From Lingula anatina (taxonomy: Eukaryota > Brachiopoda > Lingulata > Lingulida > Lingulidae), in the NCBI RefSeq assembly GCF_001039355.2, contig NW_019775545.1, forward strand, positions 1-56,344: 56,344 nucleotides of DNA, written 5' to 3'. The notes beneath the pieces were generated by a model that was not told the DNA's origin, did no database searches, and was given only the letters and a program-made list of their open reading frames with translations. The position numbers and the translations under genes are program-made. Numbering within the stretch: position 1 is the stretch's first letter; each line of letters begins with the position of its first letter. Shown one piece after another: positions 34,049 through 46,600 of this stretch.

Positions 34049-34165
34049 TGTCAGAAGTGGGATTCGAACCCACGCCCACATTCGTGGACCAGAACACTCG
34101 ATCCTTCATTGAGAAGGCAAGTCAACGCTTGAGTCTGGCGCCTTAGACCGCTCGGCCATTCTGAC
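34049..34165 (-). tRNA. tRNA-Leu(CAA) with intron, copy 1
   Basis: Acceptor stem GTCAGAA pairs with TTCTGAC, followed by discriminator A. The D arm has GGCCGAGCGGTCTAAGGCG (A-box-like), the anticodon stem CCAGA/TCTGG encloses anticodon CAA, a long variable arm follows, and the T arm reads GTGGGTTCGAATCCCAC (B box). A 33-nt intron follows the base 3' of the anticodon, the usual position for eukaryotic tRNA-Leu(CAA). The mature length would be 84 nt. A run of five T just downstream on the minus strand is a Pol III terminator. Confidence 0.95.
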
Positions 34166-35953
34166 TTACACTTTACCACAGACTTAATAATAAAAGCGTT
34201 CTCTCTCTGGAGACAAATTGAGATACATTGCATTTTTATATTTGATGAAATATTTGCTTGCCTTGGTCTGGCAACACATCTCCTACCCGTCATATTCCTT
34301 CGCCAGGCTCAATATACAGGTACATAACAACATGAGCTTTTTAATTAACAGGATACAATGCGGGCACTGTCGAATGTAACAAGGTGCTACTTTTAACAAA
34401 AGCTTTTTATATTTTATTTATTTCTTCATTAATTTTTCTGTCTAATATTTCAACCTGGTCATATTTAAGAATGATCTTATCACGCTTCTGCAATGATTTT
34501 ATCATCGGTTTTATTATGGGTACGGGTGCGATTTTATGTATGCATTTTTTATGTCATGAACCCTTGAGGTTGCAATAAAGATAAAGAGAGAGAGAGAAAG
34601 AAAGAAGGTACTCTGAATGGGATTTACCAACCAAAATGAATTTTCCTCGGAGAAACGCAAGTTTCTGCTTCTTGTCCTCGAGCTTGGATTTGATGTTTTA
34701 TTCCATTTTTAATCTAATTACTTAGTTCTGACCAACCACAAAGAGAGACATGTGTTCCCAGGTCTGTGAACGCAATGAACTTAAGTGCCAGGTAAAAGAA
34801 GGTACTGTCATTGTTCGTCTTGGCCTGGCTCAGTGTGCTTGGGCGAAAAAAATACCTGTTCTACAGTTCGTTACAGTTTTACTGTATAACGTAATTATAT
34901 TGGTACACCTGCCGCATTGTGTCACCACCACCTGGCTGCAGTCGTCAAAACTGAATGAACACTTATTTACATCGACAATCAGAAGTGCTATACTTCTTTT
35001 TACAGTTGCATAGGCAGCTGTATACCATCTTTTTTTCCTCGAGATTTTCACATGTACATTTATTAGATGATCAATATAAATTACCAATAAAGTTTCTTGC
35101 ACATGTAGACTGTACAAAGTTATATTTAATAAATTCATTTAAATGTTTAAACCCTGATGTCAAGTGCAATTGATGTTGACTATCAAATTTTACCAAACAC
35201 CAAACTTTAAAAGGAGTGAGAATTGGCAAAAATTCGTTCTCAAAGCAGCTGCAAGCCCGGTGAAACGCGCTCTTATGATTTTTGCATTTTGTTTCATTCT
35301 TTGTATCAATACTGGGATGGAATCAGAGATCTTAAATCAAAGAAGAAGAACTTTATTATTTGATACATTTAAAATACATGAATACATCGCTTCTGTGCCA
35401 TATTCATACATGCGCATCAAAAATAATACTGTATATACAACATCATCATATATATTTTTCTTACATATTTACATATTTATAATGGCTTGTAATCTTAAAA
35501 TCGTGACTCACACGGCGTGGTTTCTAAAAAGTTTTTGATATGACCATCGGTATAGAACAACCAGAAGTACGATCTCTATTGGGGCCTGCCAATCCCCATG
35601 TCTGGCGTGTACTATTACAGTGCTCTGTACAGTGATTACGTCAATTAGCACATTTTATCAATAGTTAAGTCAACTACCACACGTCAGTGAGGTTGATTAC
35701 GTTTAATACTCGTTCATGCCGTAGCTCATTGTCTACAGCACTAAGGACCGTTTTACATCGACCAAACAGTTCGGAGTATTATTGGAAACCTGAAATCCCT
35801 ATCGCGTGATGACAGTTAAGCCAGGCAGATACCTCTCCACCATACTAACACCCGTCTTGTTGGTCACACCCCCTTCAGACGCCGTGGCCAGGGAAGTAAA
35901 AACATGCAGTCTGGTGATCTTTTCCTTCCTAACACATGTTACGTTCCTTCACG
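34166..35953. other. Intergenic region between tRNA-Leu and chitinase
   Basis: No gene recognised. It includes the second copy of a dispersed repeat (about 34901-35025) and, on the minus strand, candidate chitinase polyadenylation hexamers (ATTAAA at 35702-35707, AATAAA at 35352-35357). Confidence 0.5.
34901..35025. repeat. Dispersed repeat, copy 2
   Basis: Old copy of the family also seen at about 18165-18290. It shares ACACCTGCCGCATTGTGTCA and several following blocks in the same order. Confidence 0.6.
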
Positions 35954-37489
35954 TCAAAAGCCTGCCAAGTTGGGACAAGCTGACGATACGTAGTCACACC
36001 ACAACTTTGAAGGGTCAGGTTCGAAAAATTGACCTGAAATTAGAAATAAAAAACATTACTAGCATATGTATTGTTTATCAGATTTCCTTCAAACTACAAT
36101 GTATGCACCACCCATGTGTATACAGTGTACACATTTATACATGGTACCTGTTAGCTTTGTGGCCAATAATATATTTCTTTTGTTACGTCAACTCAACATA
36201 TAGCGCATGAAAACCCATTATTTTATTTGTTTGGATACTAACTTGCACATCCATATAACTATAACATATAAATGGTTAGTAGTTTTCTTTTATTATATTT
36301 CACCTTGGAAAGGGGGTGTGATTTGGTTGCTACTTGTATTTAATTGTAAGAACGTTGAACTTGGCCATACATACAACGGTCATACATCAGTGTATGGCGT
36401 GAACACGGGAAAAGACACACTGTAGTTGTAACACAATGAAAGACCACCAACATGAGACAGAGACTGCCATAAAGCAACAAAATATTAAAAGTAAATTTTT
36501 GGAATAAACATATTACCTGGTGGGCAATCCTGTTCATATGGTATAAAATGTGAACATTGGCAGAACTTATCACAGCTACCTGGGTGAGGAAATAGACCAA
36601 AACCATCAGGGTTGCATTTCACTGAAATATTAAAAAGCATAATGGAGCATTTTAAAATTAACATTTAATGGTATAGTCTTCGCAGAACATTTTTATACAT
36701 TTCATTACAGTCCTGTAAATAGAAGGCAATAATGTAGTGTATATATTTATTTTTCTACATGAGCGACACATCATTTCACGACTATGTAAAGAACACGGTT
36801 TAGCTTGTGTCGAGTGCAAACGTGTGGTGATATTAGCTTTATAAGATGCTCCACAGATAAGATGTCCCTAACAATTTTAGCACGGCTTAACAAACAGTCA
36901 CGTGATTAGACGCGGGTGTCTACTGCGTTCAACACTGCTGTCATCCGAGTCTGAGTCATAAGGATCATGTGGTACGATTTGAACTTGTGAATATTTTTAC
37001 GAACGGTAATTTTAGTCATAAAATATGTATAAATATCGCTATTTGGATAGTAAACATAATTACCACTGCCGCAATTCCGTCCTTTCACAAACTTTCTTGG
37101 ACGCAGATTCGGGTTAAACTCGGGCAGCGCCAGTTTAACAGCAGGGGTGGTCTGGCGGACGCGTACAGGTGCAGGAAGGGTGGTCCGCCGGATACGTACT
37201 GGTGCCTTTTTGGCGTCTTCTTTTGCTTTCCTAAGTTGTACTCTACAGTTGACTTTAAGAGGCCAGTCACACGTCCCCACCGCGGCGTTGTAGTTAAGGA
37301 CACCGGGACAGCTTTTTTCATAAGGTATTCCCTTCCAGCAATGACAGAACTGATTACACCGCTCAGGGTGGGGGTACAGACCCTCGGGCTCGTGACAGTA
37401 GACGCCAGCTGAAATATACCGAAAACGTTAAATCGCCTTGACAAAATGGAAAGCAAGAAATTAGATTCGTGTGTGTGTGTGTGTGTGTG

Positions 37490-37530
<41 letters not shown>

Positions 37531-40500
37531 ATACACCAAGAAAACAGGAAAAGATGCCTAAACCATCAGTGATAATTTAGTCACACGGCAAACTTCAGTA
37601 GTTGTGCCTGAACATTTTCTTTTCTGGATTTCTAATAACGTTTGATTTACAGGTGTAGCCTGTGATACCTGGACATTCTTTAGCTTCTACTGGGGGCGCA
37701 GCTGCGTTGTCACCGCTGGCAGGAGGCGATTGTTGACCGCTGGTGGCTTCACCGTACGACACCATGGTGCACTTGTTAGTATTACCTGAGGGTGGATAGA
37801 GTACCAACACAACCAGTGAGAATATTGACACAAAATGGGATACAGATACATGTAGGTTATAGAACACGTATTTGTACGGCTGCCCATATCACAGACGGGT
37901 TTTCTTTGCCCTTGCTCTAACGAGAAACTAAATACGAAGTGAGTGATAATCTACACAAAGAATGTGCGTATAGAACGTAGTGTTCCATGATTTCATCCAA
38001 TATTTATTAAAATGTGTTTATCTAACATTTGTTTAAATGTGTATCTTAAAGATTCACAGCAGCCAGCATTCTTCGCTTCGTGTTAACTTCATATATTTAC
38101 AACTACAATCTTATATTGAACGCCAGTCAGAGGTTAAACAACATACCTTTGCGGGGCATGGGACGCTGTCGTGCCAGGGACTGGACTGTTCTAGCGCCTG
38201 CTAGACCCTGGTTAAGGGTGGTCAGTAGGGGGTATTTCCCCTGGCCACAGAACGACCCCGTGAAGTCGTCCAGAGCTAGAGACCAGACCATGGCGCCACC
38301 TAGCCTCAGTTTACGTATATAAGCCGCCTGCGGAAGTAACAAGAAACTGCACAATAACAAAATATTTTTGGCAATTTCTATAAGAACACAAAGTAGATAA
38401 AAACTCTCACTAAAACACACTGAGCCTTTTTTTATTTGTTTTTTTTCTCTGACTTATGACAGTTTCTTAACTTGCTGTGCATCACACACCATGGTATTAC
38501 GCACATGGTTATCATTTTTTATTTCTCGTCAAAACAAATTTTACACATTTACATTTTGGACCTAAAATAACGCAATCTTTTTAGTTACCTCTTGCATGTA
38601 TTTTTTGCACCTGAACACAACAAACTCAATCATAAAAAATAGGCAGATACTGAGTACACATAACAGATGGTTCACACGAAAAAGAAAGATATAGATGCTA
38701 ATACACTATGAAGGCGACCCACCCACCTTGGCAGCGATACTCTTAGGGTTGTCATAACCCACCCACTGTGTGTCTCTGTGAGCATAGGGCACCCCGTGTC
38801 TACTGCTCCACTCCTCCTGGAAGCCGCAGTCTTTGATCTTGGAGCAAATCTGGTAAAAATCACATTAAGTACATTACATGATATAGGAGGGTTCTAAGGT
38901 ACTAGTAATTATACCCCGTACTATCAGCTATCAACCATTCTTATGTATTGAGCAAAACTGGAATACACAGAAGTGTAAAGAACTAACGGGTAACCGCTCA
39001 AACAAGTTGTCTCGACACGATTTGATTCCAGATTTTTATGAAATATGGAAGGCATCCATTATATGATATTCTCTTTGGTGGCTGAATGTGGCAGATGTTT
39101 TACTTCAGACGTTTAGAAAACAATTGTGCTCAGTATAGAGACATAAAACCAGATAGAAGATAAGTCTAGGGTCACTGATCTCTTCACTAGACCAGAACTG
39201 TAGATACAATGTTTGTTTCTCATCCTGTATATCCACCATTCTCTAAATATGGGTTTTACATAAATTATACCTGACAGTCGTCAACTACAACGCTGTATCA
39301 TATGTGTTGGTACTGTTAAAGACATAGCGACCCTTCAACCCTTAATTACCTCATAGTACGCCCAGAACCCCGGCTCTCGCGTGTACGGTCCTCCCTCGGC
39401 CGGTCCTCCGCCAGGGGCGCCCACCACGTGGTTCTGAGCGCTCTTAAGACGGAAAGTTCTCCCGTAGAAGCCGACTCCCATCAGGAGCTTATGACTAGGT
39501 ACGCCATTCCTGAGCCAGTACCGTATAGACCAGTCCTGGAGTGGGATGTAAATAATACATGAATATATGTTATATAAATCATTATATATAACACACTTGG
39601 CATGTAGAAACACTTAACCTGTGAGTACATTGAAATATATTAGCTAAATAAAAAAGTATAAAGAGGTGTAAGCGTCATGCCAGTGAATATCAGTAAAAGA
39701 CATAGACAGGCACACATGAAACTGGAAAATGGCTGTCGGTGCCAATTTTTGTTCAGCGATACAAAGAATGCAACATTTGATAAAAAATATGATGATCATA
39801 ATGTTAATGCAATCACTTGCAACATAATTATATATAAAGTGCTACCGGTAGTATACAGACCACATAATATGTTGTATATCATTGCCATATAGTTACCTGG
39901 TGAAGGGTGCCGCTATCATACAGCGGACTGTGGTGTCCTGTCCTTCCCCACTCAAAACTGCCGCCATGATAGTCGTAGCTCATCACATTGATCATGTCTA
40001 AGTACCTGAAGGAATGAACACAACATCAATACCAGAATATGGCCAGGTACCGGTAAATGCAAGCACACGGATACCTAGCTCAAAGGAAACGTTAAGGTAC
40101 ACGAGCAATGCTGAAATCAACAAAGTGTGTATTCATTTCACCCAAAAGATCTGGTCAATTTGTCATTAGATTTCATGAGTATTTTGTTGGCCTTAGAATT
40201 TAACTGATTTTATAGGAAGACAAAGCGTGTATCCATGGACCCACTTATCTAATGAAGAGCTTTCCACGTGTATTGTTCCCTTAGTTGCGCTACACATTAA
40301 TAAAAAAGGCTGCCAAAATATTTACTTTGCAATTTCGGCCACCTGGTACCCGGCGTCTATGTAGGACTGACCCCCGGCCACCGCGGCTGTTAACAGGAGG
40401 CGTGGACGGCGGACCTGACGCGCTTCTCGCTCAAATGCTGCCTTCAGTTCCTAGTGATAGAATGGGATCAGGAGTCGTTATTTGTAAAAAGATAATGGCG

Positions 40501-43135
40501 AACCCATTTTTTAAACCCTAAATTTCAAAGAGTTACTCCATGGTATCAAAAAATTACTTAAATTATCTCATTGTCAAAAGCAACACAAATGCTTATTAAA
40601 ATGACTTTATTGTCAATTATTTAAAAGAACATATTTAGAAGCAATCAGTAAAAGGCCATTTATATCTTCAAAAATTAAAACGAATGAAAAACATGAAGTT
40701 TACCCTCAACCAAACTGTGTAGAGAATCTTATCCTTGGGTAGACTACCACGTGACCCCGGATATTCCCAGTCGATATCGAGGCCATCAAACTTGTTGTTT
40801 CTGAGATATTCTGTAAATAACAATAATATCAACGTGAGGATATAGTCTCTCATTGCCTTCAAAGTTTTCATCTCCGTGCTGAGTAAAACGGATAGTAAGG
40901 ATGAATTAGCCCCTGATAAAAGTACATAAAATCAGAACATTTCAGTACCACTGCAATTTTGATATCGAACCTATAGTTATGTAAAGTAGCTAATGCCCCG
41001 TCAAAACACAGGGCAGAAAGTGCCTGCTGATATGATAGACATGTTATTATAGTGACAAAACATCTACTTGTTCATTTTTTAATTTTGCATAAAGTTTTGA
41101 TTGCATAAGTAGACTGAGTAACAAACCGAGGTAAGGCGCAGATTGTGATCTAAAGATTATCCATTTTCAGACTAGGAACATGTCACCTTAGCACTGCTGC
41201 CGTGTATTTTAATCATCAGGGAAATCCCCAGTAATGCTGAATGTCGACATAAGATAACCGTTACACAACTATTCAAATAGATTGAAAGAACCAAAAAAGA
41301 GCAGAAATGCTGTATTTAACGAGTTAATAATGAGTGCAGTGCCTTTACATTCCATCGACAGCAATTGCGTTAATTTGACATAACACCCTTTGGGGTAAAT
41401 GTCGTTCTTGCTCCTAGATAATTAATTGAAGATTTGGGATGTCTTTACTAAGTGTTTTAATGTTTTGGCGCTCTTTGTGACAAACGCGTAATACCCGTTG
41501 TAAATACCCAGATATTCACCCTGCTGGATAAACAGTTCAGACCCGGTAATCTGTCAAACGGCATGGCAAATAGCATGCATAAGTACCAAACTAAAACTGG
41601 GTTTGGAAATGATTTTCCGACTTTGGGGAAGTCTAGGAGCCACTTGTTAAATTTGTCCCTTTGGAAGTTTGCACGGTCGCAGAAGTACATTACGCGAACA
41701 AGGGTTTAGAGGAAAATAGTTCAGAACGATTTCCCTATTTAATCAACAGGTTTATCTTAAAGGGGAGAGGTAACTTACGGATGGCTTGTGTGATGAACGC
41801 CCTCCGTGACTGGGGAGATCTCACTATCTGAGTGAACGGCAATACACCTGCGTTCCACCCCCCTATAGCCAGTAAAGTCTTCAGTCTGGGATTCTGCCTC
41901 TTCAGCGCCTCCAGTTCCTTGTACAGAACTAAAATAAAATAAAACATGTAATTAATATGATCAAGAAGCAGAAACAGATCTCACATATATTAGAGCCCAT
42001 TTAGACCAGTGGACTATTAGATCAGCGGATCAAATATGGCCGACCATCTGTTAGTCCGCTGTTCTGAATATACTCTTAGAAAAAACGTGAAATCAACGCA
42101 TTAAAATTGAACAAATCATTCTAACAGTATGTATTTATATGTTATCAACAAGCCTCGAAAGGTAACATTACTTTTAAAGTTCTTTCAGGCAGCTCAGACA
42201 GTGATTTGAGATAATGACTCAATATGTCTTGTGGTTGTGATGGTAAACCACAAATTGCTCGTTTGGTGCTTTTAAATAAACATCATTGTAACACTGTTTG
42301 TTTTTGAAAATCGACATTACACCTCTTTCAAATCGTTAGAATCTTAATTCGCGTATTTTTTCTAAAGATTTAATTCTTAAGACGGCTTGTCTGCGTCGTT
42401 TATTGGCTACTTCAAACGTTAATTATATTCATTGCCATCTGAGCCAATTTACTATTAATGGCAATTGAGTGATTCAACTTATAAACGCATCTTAACAATT
42501 GTGAGTTGACGGTTTTTCGGATACAATTTATTTATGACTCAGCTTCATTATTGCCTTCTCTGTCCTCAGTAGCCACTACAACGCACTATACGTAAACAGG
42601 CCATTTTTTCTGTTTTAAGTGAGATATCAGAAAGTGTCTTACCGTTGTCGTTATATTCATATGGCGCGAGCCGCTTGTTGTCAGCACGTGCAAAAGCGAA
42701 GATGACGTGGGTGCAGAGGTTGGGGTCAATATGGTTAGGACGGAATCTTCCTAATCCCGGTCTGTACTGAGACCAGTTGGTGTAGTAGCAAACGACATGG
42801 TAACCTGTTAAAATATAGTAAAACGTGAAGGTCCGTGCACAATTGGGAAAATGAGTCATCAGTTGCCAGTGAAGACGCGTTGACATTCGTATTCAACCTC
42901 GGGTAACATAAATTCGAGATTGACGTTAAATGCATTAACAAAAAGAGCGTTAATGCATGTCTTAAGTTTTCGTTTCTGGGCGTCTGTTTTATTTACCAAC
43001 ATTAAAACTTCTCCCATGTAACCAGGGAGCTATGAGGCGTCTAGCTGGACGCTGAAGCTTACCTGCTGCCGCTTGCGGTGATTGTACCATGCAGATGAGC
43101 AGCGCTAGAAGACTGGCGAACGGCGTCCAACTCAT
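35954..43135 (-). CDS. Secreted GH18 chitinase with two CBM14 chitin-binding domains (13 exons)
   Basis: Exons (phases consistent, 1863 nt, 620 aa): 43063-43135, 42643-42804, 41779-41928, 40704-40810, 40326-40450, 39897-40005, 39350-39535, 38727-38849, 38147-38327, 37669-37785, 37064-37408, 36517-36621, 35954-36033. The signal peptide [18 protein letters not shown] ends near residue 24. The GH18 barrel (about 25-390) has [22 protein letters not shown], the catalytic motif [11 protein letters not shown] (acid Glu about 144), MSYDYHG and [13 protein letters not shown], so all active-site positions look intact. A Pro/Ala-rich linker follows. The first CBM14 (about 448-500) has six cysteines. A basic TTP-rich linker leads to a second CBM14 (about 556-618) split over the last three exons. 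It should hydrolyse chitin outside the cell, in digestion, cuticle or shell turnover, or defence. Confidence 0.93.
37468..37530. repeat. (GT)n(GA)n compound microsatellite
   Basis: About 12 GT followed by about 18 GA units, slightly interrupted, in a chitinase intron. Confidence 0.9.
41993..42075. mobile_element. Short 83-bp PIF/Harbinger-like MITE
   Basis: Starts GAGCCCATTTAGA and ends TTCTGAATATACTC, flanked by TTA on both sides (41990-41992, 42076-42078). It contains TCAAATATGGCCGACC as in the 27375 element. It lies in a chitinase intron and is probably an internally deleted relative. Confidence 0.75.
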
Positions 43136-43660
43136 TCTCGTCGATTGTAATATCAATCAAAAATTCTTCCTGCGAATAATTTCATATTGTAATAAATAAA
43201 ACTGAGCCAATCTGCTTTAAGTTGCAGAATTACAGGGCTTTATGAATATATGGAAAATATGAGCAACATAAGATCAGTTAGAATCGCTAAACAAATGTAT
43301 CAGCACTGATTAGAACCGTTTCTAGAAACAAAATTGAGACTTTCAACACATTTCCACATTTTTAGCATTTTTTGTAATGTAGTAACCGGAAGATTTCTAA
43401 CAGCAGCTATACTAAACACAGGCTTGTAATGTTAAAATTTTATTTCGTTATTATGCATCGTCGTAGCATCAATTGTTGTAATCGCCTACACGTTGAAAAC
43501 GAGTGTGTCTTTTACCGAAATATTTTCATACAAGCTCGCTAAAACCAAACAGCTTCCAGCAAACTATTAACCATGTACTCACCCTTGGTAATAACTGTTA
43601 TCTTCAGTATTCTCTTGCTTCTGTTCTTAAATAAAGCCGCGGAGCGTGCGCCTTATATAT
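43136..43660 (-). promoter_or_regulatory. Chitinase promoter: TATA box, 5'UTR exon and 5'UTR intron
   Basis: On the minus strand ATATATAAGG (43651-43660) is a good TATA box, predicting a start near 43625. A non-coding exon would end at 43583 (CCAAGG followed by GTGAGTAC). The acceptor TTATTCGCAG before 43169 would join a 34-nt leader to the ATG at 43135. The arrangement fits a regulated, tissue-specific secretory gene (inference). Confidence 0.65.
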
Positions 43661-46600
43661 CTGCTTATCACAAAGAAATTAGCATCAAGGTGAAAGGTCG
43701 TCTCCTTCATGCGTGAAGGGAACGCATTAAGTTAATTACTTAGGTTCACGCTCTCCGCGCTGTGACGTGTTAGATGAGAAGATTGACTCAGCAGATTTAA
43801 CTGCGTGGACAGGTGAAAAGCGTTCTGTGGACTCATTTGTTTGGATATTAAGTGAGTCACGGTAACGTTTATTAGGATCAACGTCCGCAATGTTTACATA
43901 ATGAAACTTCAATAAAATTGTTTATTTTTCTCTTTGATGCCAATTATAGCGACCAAATAAAGTAATTTAATTTATCAAATTTCTCAGAAATGTTATTCGG
44001 TGTAATGGTCTATAGGTTCACCATTGTAGGACGTAAATAGTAAAAGCACAAAAAAAGTTTTTAAAATGTGATGCTACAGTTTTACACATTGATCTTTTTT
44101 TGAAAAATATGAAAATTCACTGAAAAGGGTAAGTAATGATTAAACCAGTTCACCGAACACCGCTGGTTCCTCTTTTTTTTTAAGAATAAAAGAAACTGAC
44201 AAATTTACTTTAAATCATGGAGGAGAATATACAAGACCGTTGGTGACGTCTTATACATAAGAAAACACAACAATTGGCTGTTGATGCCGTTGTCCAGAAT
44301 ACAGGGCACCAGACGCTGCTATCTTCAAGTCATTAGTACGAGTGCCAGTGAGACTGTGTGGTGATGACGTAAACTTTCTTACCTAAATGTTGACAACGAT
44401 GTTAATCATCATCCATTAAAACAATGACCTTGCCAATAAAAGAAACAACAGGAAAAAAGAGAAATGAACATAATGTACCATTACAAGATAAGTAAGGGTG
44501 TATCGAGTCGGTAACCGGGCGTATCATTGTCCTTAAAGCATTACAAGGATTAATTGGAAGTTATATGTAGCTACCATGTCAATCCATTTGAATGCAAGAA
44601 GCACTTATTATATATGGAGCTAAAATCCATTTTTTTTCAAATACTCTTAAATAATTATATAAATCTTAGAGTAGCAATAAGTTAAGTTTAAAAGATAGAA
44701 AGTCTAAAACATTTTAACTTATCAATTACTATAAAACTTTAAATTTTAAAATGTAGGTCTTTAAAAGTTCCTTAATTTTCAAAGTCACTTGTTTTTCTTA
44801 TTTAAGTAGGCAAAGTATCCCATAACTTTGGTGCGTATATTGTAAATCTTCGTTTGCCATAAAATTTGTTACCAGATCAGAATGTTCTTAAAGTAAATGA
44901 TTGACAGAAATGCGACCCTGGTCTGTTGGAGAGGTTGAAGTAGTTCTGAAATGTTTTGTGATTTTCTTCTCTGTGACTCTTTTCTTAGTTAAACATCAAA
45001 CTTCAGATAATATTTTCTGTCTGATCAACACTCGGTGCTCTTAACACGGGTGGCACGTGTTCTCGACTACATGTACATAGTTTTACTTTTTTTTAATAGC
45101 TTGGCTGCAAAATTTTGTTTTTATTGCAATTTGTTAACTTGAGTACGACTTAGACCAAAAAGAGGATGTACTAATGCAATAATCGAGTCTGGAGTTAATA
45201 AAAGTATTTCTCTTGTCTCAGCTCTGCCCATCTATGGTATTAAGTAAATTTTGACTAACATAGAAAGGTTTTGTCAACAAACTTTAATTTTTCTTCCTTG
45301 TTTACCACCTTGTATCAGAGTAGCAAGTCCGCACTATTACATGTATATACGGCAGCATTCGATATAGTGTTTATTACTGTGCGTAGAAAACACTGTTTTT
45401 GGTGATTCACTGTTTTTTATTCCCGACAAACAGTTAGTCAAAAAGACACCGTATAAACAATTAACAGAACAATACGAAGTTACTCAAATGTTTACTACTA
45501 ACAATTAAAACAACTGAAAAGGTTCGGTTGCCTATTATTCTTCACGCACCGATTCGCAAGTTAGATTTTATGTAAACTGTCTTCACGCAAGTAAAGACAG
45601 GGACCAATTGAAATCTATACCTCACATAAACAGTACACTATTAACCCCCTCTTCTTTCCCCATTACCATCAGTGAACCCATTGAGGACAACATCAACAAG
45701 GCTACATCAATCACCTGTTGTTTTACTTTACATGTATGTACGTTAACACGGACGGGGTTTCTCGATCGTTCACTTGATGACATGTATCCCAACCCAATGT
45801 CAGTCACCAAAGGACACTTTGCGGGCACTCTTCGTCAACCAGGAAGCGTTGTGGTTTGTGTCTAACCAACATGGCGACATCTTACATCTGCATGACACAG
45901 CAGACTACTCAGGTTTGTAGTATTACCCCGAACTACTGCAAACCCACCATGAACATTTGCTTGAAGTTGATGGAAACAGAACATAATAAAATACTTCCAC
46001 TACTGCAGTTGTACATGTAATAAACTGTCGATTTGAAATAATATTGTCGGAGCAGTTTCTTGGTATTTTATTTTGCAACACGTGTATTACTGTCAAAAAT
46101 ATTTACTACTGCATGTTTACATGCACGCTGCGTCGGACAGCGGATTTACCCTAGCGTTAAGTACAGTGTACAGGTCCTATCTGGAGAAAGAAAACACTTT
46201 ATTCTAGTGGCAGGCCAAGGTGTCTTTGATCTTAAAACCGCGAAACAATTACAGGTTACACACAAATTGTGCACATCTCACTTAGTGTGTCATTTTCAAC
46301 ACAAACACCGTTAACTTGCCAGTTGATGATTTCCGTGTCGTCGATCAAATCCACGATATACCAGACCATAAAACTGGTAATCACTGGTAACTGGATCTAA
46401 TGTGGGACATGCTAGTACATGTACACACTGGGCAAGTGGACTGTGGCATTAAGTAGGAAGAGCAATGACGAGAAAGAAATTTAGCAAAAAATAATGATTA
46501 TTATAATAAAAAACATTAAGGGTTTTCACATGACTGTTCACTTTTAGATGGCGTTTAGAAAAATTCCAACTGTAATTCCGAAGTGTTGTCTTTATCTAAA

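Noticed and set aside
41457-41690. 77-codon minus-strand frame inside the chitinase locus
   Set aside because: Exons 3 and 4 of the chitinase join in phase without it, and it does not resemble GH18 sequence.
45608-45865. Open frames on both strands at 45.6-45.9 kb as a coding exon
   Set aside because: No family resemblance, no partner exons and no convincing splice sites in a consistent phase.
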